Origin: Silene conica
Taxonomy: Eukaryota > Streptophyta > Magnoliopsida > Caryophyllales > Caryophyllaceae
Direction of reading: 5' to 3'
Length of the DNA: 64,000 nucleotides
NCBI GenBank assembly: GCA_029255685.2
Contig: CM055315.2
Coordinates: 46,233,705-46,297,704, forward strand
Under the pieces are notes generated by a model, which saw nothing but the letters and a program-made list of their open reading frames with translations, did no database searches and was not told where the DNA came from. The position numbers and the translations under genes were made by a program. Of the stretch, positions 1 through 9,545 are shown one piece after another (the stretch's first letter is position 1; each line of letters opens with the position of its first letter).

Positions 1-1009
1 TCTATGTTATTATTATTGTTAAGTATGTTTTAGCAACTAATTGTAGTTATTATTATTGTTAATAAATCTTGTGGATATTGTTAATTACTTATATTATTAT
101 TGTTATTGGGGTTGGTCATAATTGATTATTTATCCTTATACTATTTTTGGTAAGTCTATATATAACAAGTCTATAATTAGTAAGTTTTAGTTAATAAGTG
201 ATAATTGCTATGTATATGAGCATGTTTGTAAATGATTAGTGATAATGTGTTATAAGTATATAGTTAAGAACATGATCGAATAAATATTAGTAGTGTGGTT
301 GTATGGTTGAAATTGATATTGAGTAATATTATAGGAACTGATTTCGAGGTGGAGTATTACTAGACGGTGTTTGCTTGTCTCAGTTTGCTATTCCAGGTAG
401 GATACACTGACCTTATACTCTATGTTATGTTATGAATGGATGTGATATTGTGTGTTTTGGATGCTTTGTATGATTGATATGAGAACGATATTGGTTGGAT
501 TGATTGTGGAATTATTGGTGATGGCATGAGCATTTCATTATTTGATAGCATGATTGAATAATTATATCGTTGCATTCATGAACATAGCATATGCATTGGT
601 TACTGAGAAAGTTATGAACAGATGTTGTTCTGATATAAAGCCCAGGGTGGTTCTGCAGACCAGGCCGGGTGTCTTATCAGCTATTGAACTGGTGTTCGGC
701 GACGGCCGATTATAGTCTGCCGGGAGGTTCGGTATGGCTGGGTGTTACGGGTTTGAGAATGAGATTGAGATTGAGCTCGAGCATATCATGGCATTTGCAT
801 ATCACCATTGTTGCATTATATTATTGTGTTATCTACTCAACCGCGAGGTTGACAGTGTATTCGTGTACACCTACGATGATCCGGAATGGGGAGTAGATTC
901 TACAGGTCAGAGACAGATGGATTAGGAGCTTGGGCATGGAGAGAGAAATGGCATGGACTCATTTAGAATTAGATCACATACTTAGATGTTCACTACTACA
1001 ATTCCCTTA

Positions 1010-1055
1010 CCTTTGCGACGCTTTTTGGTCGACGCTTCTACAAGCGTCAACCCAT
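1010..1055. repeat. Left subterminal repeats of CACTA-1
   Basis: Three GCGTC/GACGC motifs lie in the first 60 bases inside the left end. In known CACTA elements such repeats bind the TNPA-type protein; that role is inferred here. Confidence 0.6.
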
Positions 1056-2239
1056 TTTCCCCCTTAATATCCACTTTAATAATAAAATAATCATTATTAC
1101 TTAAAAAAACCGCTCAACCGCTCTCAAAATAAATCCAATGCGCTTTACTTTATAGTTTTTCCCAAAAACTCAAACCAAGCACGCGTTCAACTGTCCGTTC
1201 ATCTACCCCATTCGTTTTCCCTAATTCGTTTTCCCTAATTTGTTTTTATTCATCGTCTCCTTCATCATTCTTCAACTCATCAATTCAATTTTCCCAAAAT
1301 TTCTCAATTAACTATGTAATGAAAACCTAATTCATGTACTGTCCATATTTCTCAATTACTCGCCAGTAGTGAATTGCCCTCCTCGTTAATCATCATCGTC
1401 ATCAGCTAAATAGGTAAGTAATTAATCAAAACTGTATGAGCGCTTTTATTTAATCGTCATCGTCATCAGCTAATTCATCTACTGTCTAACTTTCTCAGTT
1501 AGGTATATTGGAATAATTTTCGTTAATCTTCTTTGTTGTTTCAATGAACTAGAGGGATATGTGAATATGACATCGAATATGTGTTTGCTTTGTGTATTGT
1601 TCATGGTTGTTTTAGCCGGGTTTGTAATTGAAACTAGGATTATGATATTATAGACTTCTATGATGGCGCCTTCTTTTACTGTGGGGCTGTTGAACTCTGA
1701 CATTCTTGTTCTATTTTTGTCAAGCAAATTTGGTAGTGTGTGCATCTCTTAGCCTTGGTTGTGCAAAAATAAGGCTAAGGACTACCATCATCTATCCAAA
1801 ACTTTCCCTAATGTCTCATGATATCATTTACATTATTGATCAGGAATAGGCTGTCTGCTCTTCATGGCATGGATGCTTTTGGTTAGAATATGTTAGAGAC
1901 TTACTGTCTAAAACTAATGCATTATGATCTGGCAGTTTGATTATAGAACTTGTTTATTCTATCATTCCCCATGATAACCAGCCACAGGCTAATATTGTTT
2001 GTTTACTTGGGGATACTGGCCGTGTTGGGTTAAATGACTTCGTTTTGTGATACTATAGAATTTGTTTACTTGTTGATACTATAGAATTTGTTTAATTGGT
2101 GTTACTATAGATTTCATTTACTTGGGGATACTATGGAATTTGTTTATTCTATCCTTCCCCATGATAACCGTATTATAAAGATATTTGTATCTTTAAAATA
2201 AGTCGTGCACTACATGTCTTCTGATGCTCTAAGATGTTA
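1056..2239. other. CACTA-1 interior, unrecognised AT-rich sequence
   Basis: No frame with recognisable protein similarity on either strand. A CATCGTCATCAGCTAA-like motif occurs twice (about 1390 and 1455). Near-repeats of 'actatagaatttgttta' lie at 2050-2140, suggesting small tandem duplications. I see nothing else. Confidence 0.4.
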
Positions 2240-3260
2240 TAGTTAGACCCGGTAGATAAATACAATCTTATGTAATGTAATAGGCTCGCTAACGGCTACC
2301 TTACGCTATGGTTCGTAGTGTCTTTCTTACCAGTCGACTAGCTTCTTCTTTCTATCCCCTCCCCTTGTTTGTTAGTAGAGTCTATTTATCCTTGGCAGTA
2401 AGAGATTCTTTCAGACCGCGATTTGCCTTCAGATTGGTATTTTTGGTTTCTTCACGGTCATCTCCCACTCAGGCGTTTTCCTCTCCTTTTAGTCGAGCCT
2501 TCTCCTCTGATTGAAAGAAAGAAGTGTCAACCTAGCATTCCTCCTTGTATTATAAGAACTTTTAACCTTTCTCATTTCTTCTCAGGATTCGTGACTTCTT
2601 ACCAACATACTGGAATATGCTCTTTGCGGGGCCTTTCTTAGTGTGCAACTACTTCATTGCTTACCACCCTTACTTTATGGATAGGTTCGACCAAACTCTT
2701 CTCTGTAAAGAGCTTTCGCAGCATGGGAGGCTACACCACTAAAGTGAGTGCTGCTTTCTGCTATATTTTCTAGGTTTGCACCAACCCTTTCTCGAGTGCA
2801 TCCGTTGGAAAAATTTCCTTAAACAAGTAGTGTGTATGCTGATGTCAACAGGTTAGCCAACACCTTCCTTCTATTTTTTTTTCCTCTTCTGTAGATTTGG
2901 GCTATTACCAGAATTAGATCTTAAACAACAGGTGTGAAGCTAGATAGAGATATCATCTAAGTCAATAAGACGACATCAAAGCAAGAACGTAAACTATTGT
3001 ATGGAAGAACGCTCTCCTAGTTAACAAGGTCTCATATCTACATAATAGTAGACCAAAGATGAAGAACAAGCACAAGACATCCGTCTATTAAATAAGTAGC
3101 AGCTAAAGCACTGGACCATCCCACATGTACCTCCCTTACTGCTGGAAGCCATGAAGACCTATAATCTAGAGCAGCGCGCCTACCCGGTCTGCTTAGCCTT
3201 TCCCTCTTGCTTGCTGGACTAGGGCTGAAATAGCCTGGTGGTCTGGTGCTCTCAAAATAA
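2240..3260. other. Patch of different base texture inside CACTA-1, possibly organelle-derived
   Basis: This stretch is visibly richer in G+C and pyrimidine-rich runs than the sequence on either side, and its style resembles plant mitochondrial intergenic DNA. No mitochondrial gene is recognised, so this is only an impression. It could equally be captured nuclear noncoding sequence. Confidence 0.22.
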
Positions 3261-3623
3261 TGCATTATGATCTGTTAGTTTGACAATAGCATTTTTTTAT
3301 TCTAATGGTGAGTCTTGAGTTTTTCCATTTCAAGTGAAGGCATACACTCACCATTCTTTGGCTGTAGAATATAACGTAATGACGTGAAAATGTTCTCTCT
3401 TTGGATTTCTACTATAGTGAAGTAGCAGTGACTCGGTGCATTTTATGCTGAGGTTGATCTTGTAGATTTTGATTTGATCTTTAAAGTTAAACAGTTATAT
3501 GTCATACTCCTTAGCTTATTACAGGACTTGATGCTGTAATAAATTAAGCAGAGGACTTGATGCTGTAATAAGTTAAGTCAGACTGCATATGCTAACAGAG
3601 GAATGATATCCCTGATATTACAG

Positions 3624-4015
3624 GACTTGATGCTGGTCTAAAGCCAGTTATCAATCTCAAGGTACGTCTCCAACACAAACAATATTCTTTATAAAATGCG
3701 CTTTTCTATGCCAAACTAATGTCTGATTGTCTTAAACATGAAAGGTTATATGGTAGGAAATGGACTTACCGATGAGATAATTGACGGGAATGCTCTGGTA
3801 CCATTTGCGCATGGTATGGGCTCAATTTCAGATGATCTATACAATGAAAACGCTCCTGTCATCAGTTAAATTTATTCTCCGTTAGTTCATAACATTCTTA
3901 GGCTAAGTGTATAATAAAATCTCATCTTCTTTAGAACGTCAGTAATCACTGTCAAGGGAACTACTATAATCTGACCTCTCAGGATTGTGAAAACTTGCTC
4001 TCAAAAGTTGATGAG
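3624..4015 (+). pseudogene. Captured fragment of a serine carboxypeptidase-like (SCPL) gene, three exons with introns
   Basis: Three conceptual exons translate to family-typical peptides. About 3624-3661 gives GLDAGLKPVINLK and is followed by GTACGT. About 3744-3845 gives GYMVGNGLTDEIIDGNALV and continues to PFAHGMGSISDDLYN. Bases 3935-4015 give NHCQGNYYNLTSQDCENLL and end at a GTAATT donor. These match the segment after the catalytic Ser region in S10 serine carboxypeptidases of the SCPL20-like type, secreted or vacuolar enzymes. Introns are kept, so the capture was at DNA level. The donor after the second exon appears lost. Catalytic residues lie outside the piece, so no enzyme can be made. 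The start of the first exon is present in extra partial copies at about 3525 and 3553. Confidence 0.75.
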
Positions 4016-4132
4016 GTAATTCATACTGCTTAACTTATTTCCAGAAAACTAATTATATACAGGATTGGAAAGCAACATTATCGTTTCTATGCATCCATTG
4101 CTTTGAATATTGAGATATCAGTTGTATGTCAG

Positions 4133-4290
4133 GTTGACGTCGACAAACTCGTGCGCTTCCTGCGTTTGCATCTTACAGCTATGGTTTTGTCGTCTAAAAA
4201 AGATGAAGCTATGTTGAGATATTTATTATCTGCTCTCCACCTTTTACATTCATTTTGTAAAATAGTTTCACGATACCCAAAGCTTGAACA
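4133..4290 (+). pseudogene. Captured exon resembling nodulin homeobox (NDX) N-terminal region
   Basis: Translation after a CAG acceptor reads VDVDKLVRFLRLHLTAMVLS and continues SSKKDEAMLRYLLSALHLLHSFCKIVSRYPKLE. I recall this pattern from the N-terminal part of plant NDX proteins, nuclear homeodomain factors known for repressing antisense transcription at FLC in Arabidopsis. Only one exon-sized block is seen and the homeobox is not here. The frame stays open to 4372, but beyond 4290 it looks like intron. It lies about 120 bp after the SCPL fragment in the same orientation, yet the two come from different genes, so CACTA-1 captured at least two loci. The assignment is from memory and needs a protein search. 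Confidence 0.58.
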
Positions 4291-4984
4291 TGTTAATACT
4301 TATGTCAACATCTGTGTTAATTATCTCAATTTCAATTTCATGCTAATAGCCTTACATGTTACAGGAAGATAAATGTTCCTGACTTTGTGAATTAGAAAAG
4401 AGCTATGTTATATGCCAAAATATGAGAGAAACGGCCCAAAACGTTTTTCCGTCATTACTTCTTTTTTCTCGTTTCAAGTTTTAGTCTTGTGGTTGTTCGG
4501 GATTCTTTTGTCCTTTACCTTGGTACATATGAGCTGACTTTAATTTTCGTGAACTTAGGCATTGTTCTTTGCGTATGTCAGTTCTGGAAATCACTTCTTA
4601 TTTTTTTATGTTAATCGCTTTAGTTATTGCCACTCTTACTGAGGTTGACCGTTGATGGCAGGGACTTCGTAATATTTACTGACTGTTTGTTGCACTTGTG
4701 TTTGTGCACTGAGCAGGTATGTTTTCTGCACATTCTTTTGTTGACAAATTAGGTTTGATATTTCTTCTTGCCCTCCAATAATTGCTTCTTTATGCACATT
4801 TTACTTCTTTTGAAGCTACAATACCTAAAACAACAGAAGGCGGGCTGGGTAATGTGTAGTAATTAAAGCATAACATGGTTGGTAATGTTTTTTAAGAGAA
4901 TTTATTGTATGCGATTATGTATGATGTAATGGAGAAAAAATGATTACTTGATAATAAACGTGATTGTTGTGATTTTCTCTTTAC

Positions 4985-5325
4985 TATTAATTGGAGTTTA
5001 TGTATCATATCTATCATCATCTTTGATATCTATATCGTCACAAGCTGCATGTTCTTCTTGCTCACAACTTTCTTCCTCTTCTGCCTCATATTCTGACACC
5101 AAAACACAACACTTTGTTTTGTTTCTCCCTTGTAGGTATTACCTGTGGAATCATGTAGCTTACAGAAGCCCAATTTTCTGTTTCTACTTCAGCTACTTCA
5201 GAAACAGGTTCAGCAACGCTCAAGGGCTGCAATAACATGCCGTGTTCAACATTCATTATATAATGTTCCTTCTCAAAACTTGAAGCCGAGTATAACCTTG
5301 ACTTGACACCAACAAAGGCCATGAT
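4985..5325 (-). pseudogene. Possible third captured gene fragment, acidic C-terminus, minus strand
   Basis: On the minus strand 5322-5086 is open and includes VSEVAEVETENWASVSYM. Further down, another frame gives a strongly acidic tail (EAEEEESCEQEEHAACDD) ending in a stop near 4990. A frame change or an intron would be needed to join them. I do not recognise the protein. The biased composition and opposite orientation to the SCPL and NDX pieces are the only grounds for calling a separate capture. Confidence 0.28.
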
Positions 5326-5869
5326 TGCATTTTAGAGAAGAAACATGGACTTCCTGTTCAGGATCTGGGTGAAAAGAGGCAGGAGGAACGTTGAAAAGAA
5401 TAAGTATAAGAATGTAGAAAAGAGAGTTGAGTAAACAAGGTCACAAGGATAGAGGATATAAATGTTGAAAGGAGTAGAACCAATGTCTTGGTGAAGAATA
5501 TTTTATCCCAGCAGCAATCTTATTTCATCGGACTCGACAAATGGTGGTGGTGCATCGAGATGAGATGAGCGAGCAAATCTGGAATTCACCTTTTGTCGTA
5601 GATTATTTAATCTTTCGGGACATTTTTTTTGCGGGGAAACATTTTTATTGTTCGTATGAACGAAGCAATTATAATAGTTTTTTTGAACTTTAAAATATGT
5701 AATTTGATAATGCAATTTTAATTTATGCAATATGATTTAGTTTTGGTATATAGTATTGTCATATTAATTCATAATTTTATTTCTCGTAATCTATATAACT
5801 ATTAATTAATTCAATCGCGTATTGACAAATAAAAGTTGTAGCTGTATCTAGTGTCTTTTTCCAATATTG

Positions 5870-6090
5870 GAAAAGCGTCGAGAAGTTAAGAGTTTTGACG
5901 CAAAAAAGTGTTGAGAAAGACTAACACTTAAAGGCGTCGTGGCTCTTGACACCAAAAAGCGTCGCCATGGTCGACAACAAAAAGCGTCAGAAAATCTCGA
6001 CGCCTCAAATACTGACGCTTTATGAAGCGTCGAGAATTAAACTGCCGACGCTTAAAAGCGTCGAAAATTGACCAAAAAAGCGTCGAAAAG
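5870..6090. repeat. Right subterminal repeat array of CACTA-1
   Basis: At least ten GCGTC or GACGC motifs, often AAAGCGTCGA, occur in both orientations over about 220 bp just inside the right end. The left end has only about three. Such motifs are the expected binding sites for the element's DNA-binding protein. Confidence 0.8.
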
Positions 6091-6302
6091 AGACAGGATG
6101 TGTTGTAGTGGTTATCAGTTGTAGTTTTATTCTTTGCGTAGTAGTTTTAATATCAAATGTTTAAATTTAACCAGTTTTATATAAAGTACTTGGTTTGTTT
6201 TACTTTGTTATTCACTACCTCGGACATTCCGAGATGGTAACAGTCCTATTTATTTGGGAATGTCTTGCTAAAGGCTCTTAAATAAATGGGGGTGTTACAA
6301 AG

Positions 6303-6314
6303 TGGTATCAGAGC
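6303..6314 (+). other. Primer-binding site of element A
   Basis: TGGTATCAGAGC, complementary to the 3' end of initiator methionine tRNA, begins three bases after the LTR end. Confidence 0.88.
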
Positions 6315-9130
6315 GAACGATCCTCAGGCCTAAACCAAACGAAAAATAATGAACGTAAGAAGAGTCTAGTAAAATGAACCCCAGGTTAGTAACTGTTAGG
6401 AGCCCCAGGATTGGGATGAGTTAGGGGCCCCCTCAAACCAAGCCACTGGCCCTTTCAGTCTAACCTGGTAACCTTGAGTGATGCAGAGAGTGGGTAGTAA
6501 CAAGATCAAAGATCGGACCTTGCTTATTTTGCCTCTATTGTACTAACAGTTTTGCAGGAGCGGAATGAGGTAAGTTATGACGTGAAACATGGTAGGAAAT
6601 CTGTATTGTGAAGCATGATAATGATATTAAATGTTGGTTGAAATATATGACTTCCAAGTTTTGAGAATATGAGTATGAGTATATGAGTTTCACTTGGATG
6701 CATGCGGCTATATGATCCCTGAACCCTTAGGTAGAGATATATTATACTGATGTGTGTGATGAGTTGATGATAGAAGCACCATAATCTATAGTTACCTAGG
6801 AGGTTAAATGTAGGAGAGATATGACCATGATTGACTGGAATGGTTAATAGAGCCGCCCAGGCAATGTTGTTACAGGATACAGAATCAAGTTAAGTCCAGT
6901 GTATAAAGGTAGTAGACCGAAATGGATGTCGTGTCAGTTGATAATTGTTTTGTTGCTATTATGAGTGTGTATACACTTCTTATTTGAATTCCTTATCCTT
7001 TGCATGAGTTTACTGTTGGCTTACCAAGCAAATGCGATCGAATTTTGAGATTTATGATTGTTATTATTTTTACTAATTGCCTTAGCGATCCATTTCTAGT
7101 GATATGCGAAATGTGTTACGCCGAGCCATGAATGTTATATAGTTATGTGTAGGTTCTTCTTTAAATTTACATGCCAATTTCATATTTATTTATGCATATA
7201 AAACTAGTGAATTATTTAATTGTTTCTATTTTCAGTTTCAAAATCTTTACTGTGTACTAGATGATAATTATAGTTGAAATGAGGAATGAATGATAATATG
7301 GTGCAAAGTGATGTCTATGCTTCAAATATTATGACAACGTGCTTTGGAAGTGGAATGATTGGGTTTCGATGTAGTAATGTAAAATTGCAAAGGAACCAAG
7401 ATTTTGATGAACTTTCATAATGTTACCTTGTTTGTACGGGCTGCCATTTAAAATATGTTATCTATAAGTATATGAAAATTTTATGTATGATAACCTTCTG
7501 AGTTAGCTCCCCAATGTTTTTGGTTTCATGTTAATACGAATTTATTTTGCGAGAAATAAATATTTTAGTCGACAGTGGTCCGATTGTTACTGTACATTTC
7601 TGTTTTGACCCATGTTTTTGCAAAGGAAATCATTTGAAACATGATTATTGTTTGTGCATAATTCCAAGTCCACTATTTAGAATATTCATTCATGTTTCAA
7701 TATGATAAGCCACGAAAAATCTTAACGAGTCGTTATTTAATTGTGATTTTTGCAAGTTGCCCAATTTTCCGTCTAACTGCCGTAAGGTTTCTGTTCAGAA
7801 CAATTAAGTTGTATAAGTTGTTATAAATAATTCCCTTAAGATATGCTTTTGATTTATTTTCCTATAATTAGTTATTTCATTATATTATATTTTCTAAAAA
7901 CTATAATAGCTCGCAAAATAGCTAAGCGGTTATTTAATTGTGATTTTTGGAAGTTGCTGCGTGATATATGATTGTTGAAATGATAAGGTTTTATATTAAA
8001 AGTTGAATCAAATATGAATTTTGTGATGTAACCATGTAATACTCTAATATGTCATTAGTAACATGAATAGTAGGCATATTATATGAATATGAACGCTATT
8101 ATATGATAATATAACCTTGTTATGTCATTGAGTTTTATATAAAATAGTTTCAATTATACAGACGCTATTATTTTCTATTAGTATGATCTCAAAATAATTA
8201 TGTGGTGTTCAACTGTAATGTTAAAATCATGTTTATCAGAGAAGAATCTGGACACGTGGTAGAATAAATTTAACTGGTAAACTTATTAGGATGATATAAC
8301 AATCTAACTGTCATAAGTAATTGTGAGTATATTGAACAATGTGAACGTTGTTGATGTTCTTTCATATATTAATGGTATATCTTTGTCTAGTTCCCTGCGA
8401 TAATAATCTTTATAACTTCTTCATGTATATTGTTATGCCATGAAGTGAATTGCATATCGCTATCTTTAAACTCTGATCACAATATATATTGAATTAATTA
8501 ATTGTTTAACTTCTTTATACGTAGAGATGCTACGCTGTTTTGCTAGTCTAAGATTGGTGTATACCTCGGGAAATATGCCAATGCTCCATGTTAATTACAT
8601 TAGTTAAACTTTGCCTTATATCTTTTCTAAAATATGATTTTGCTTCTATAATATGATTATGAGCATGAAATGTTTTAATTTGTCAATTATACATTATGAT
8701 TTAGCTGATTGTCTACATTGGTGTAAATATGTTAAGTTGTGTTAAATGAGATTTCAAGGGTATATACGTATTAATTACCCTAATCTTTTTTACTGCGTAA
8801 TGTGAAATTGCCAACTGTGTTTGATTGCCTTAAAAGCCGCATGATAGTTGTCTAGTATAGGGTAATTAACTTATCGGATGACTTATGACTGTTGTTTTGA
8901 TGATTGCTTGAACACTGGATGTAGAATTTTGTAATGGGGTTACGTGGATGTAACCTTGCTTTAAGGAGGATAAGATTGTAAAATCTTAAAGGTATATGAT
9001 ATGACTAGTCGTTATAGCATGTAAAATTAATATGTCCTGATTGTTTGAATATACTTTGTAATCCTGTTTACTTCTGTTATGCATTATACTGTGATTCGTG
9101 AAGTATCTTTTAACTTAGTTATGCGTTAAA

Positions 9131-9170
9131 CTTTGGGGACAAAGTTTTCTTAACGAGGGTAGAATGTAAC
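9131..9170 (+). repeat. Upstream (fossil) polypurine cassette of element A
   Basis: Hairpin CTTTG-GGGA-CAAAG (9131-9144) is followed by GAGGGTAGAA and TGTAAC at 9165. This is the typical Tekay/Del 3' LTR border, yet the real LTR here starts about 125 bp later. Equivalent cassettes occur in B and C. Confidence 0.6.
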
Positions 9171-9252
9171 ATTTCGTGTTTTGAAGTCTATATAAGTGCT
9201 ACTTGTGATTGTTTCATGCTTGTTATATGTTTCATTACCGTTAGGGGGTGGC

Positions 9253-9289
9253 GAACTTCGGGACGAAGTTCATTTTAAGGAGGGAAGAC
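9253..9289 (+). promoter_or_regulatory. PPT-proximal hairpin and polypurine tract of element A
   Basis: Perfect 8-bp stem GAACTTCG / CGAAGTTC with loop GGA (9253-9271), then the purine tract AAGGAGGGAAGAC at 9277-9289 directly before the 3' LTR. Confidence 0.8.
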
Positions 9290-9545
9290 TGTAATACCCC
9301 GTATTTTAGCCTCGGTCAATGGCAGTCAAACCATATTTTTCTTTATAAGTATTTCAGATGGAATGTTTATAAAGTATTTTATGTAAACTGTTATTATTTT
9401 ATAAATCATATTTCTACGATTATTTCGTATTTCATAATTATTTTATATTTGATGATTAAAATCACATTTCTTTCGTATTTCTTTTATTTTGATAATATGT
9501 TTATAATTTAATATATTTTATATTTTATATTTATTTCTCATCTAT
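9290..9545 (+). repeat. 3' LTR of element A, left part
   Basis: Starts TGTAATACCCCG after the polypurine tract. It is cut at 9545 by element B, leaving TCTAT at 9541-9545 as the target duplication. It resumes at 28608. Confidence 0.85.

Larger units (their letters stand above)
991..6110. mobile_element. CACTA-1: non-autonomous CACTA (En/Spm) transposon carrying host gene fragments
   Basis: The element begins CACTACTACAA and ends TTGTAGTG, giving imperfect CACTA terminal inverted repeats. It is flanked by GTT at 988-990 and 6111-6113. The second LTR of A is a natural empty site with a single GTT at 30754-30756, so both ends are fixed to the base. Subterminal GCGTC/GACGC repeats occur at both ends, densest at the right. 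No transposase-like frame is present in its 5120 bp. The inside holds a serine carboxypeptidase-like fragment, a probable nodulin-homeobox fragment, and other unrecognised sequence. It must have been moved by a transposase supplied in trans. Element H shares the first 11 terminal bases but has different subterminal repeats, so it is not an obvious parent. Confidence 0.93.
1..6299 (+). repeat. 5' LTR of element A, truncated by window edge and split by CACTA-1
   Basis: LTR sequence is 1-990 and 6114-6299; 991-6110 is CACTA-1 and 6111-6113 the duplicated GTT. The LTR ends in TGTTACA directly before the primer-binding site. Its partner is the 3' LTR at 28608-30942. Short frames in it recur in the partner and are not genes. 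Confidence 0.88.
6300..9289 (+). other. Noncoding interior of element A
   Basis: About 3 kb with no gag or pol. The first 180 bases (leader) match the leader of B and, reverse-complemented, that of C near 22320-22480. Later blocks match B's interior at 11819-13810 and 24740-26344. The 3' part carries two polypurine-tract cassettes. Conservation of the ends rather than any frame suggests cis-acting packaging and priming signals. Confidence 0.75.

Noticed and set aside
669-925. Small frames in A's LTR repeated at 30435-30691
   Set aside because: Both copies are LTR sequence; repetition comes from LTR duplication, not from a conserved gene.
991-6110. CACTA-1 as a deletion derivative of H
   Set aside because: They share only the first 11 terminal bases; subterminal motifs are different (GCGTC against AACGGTT).
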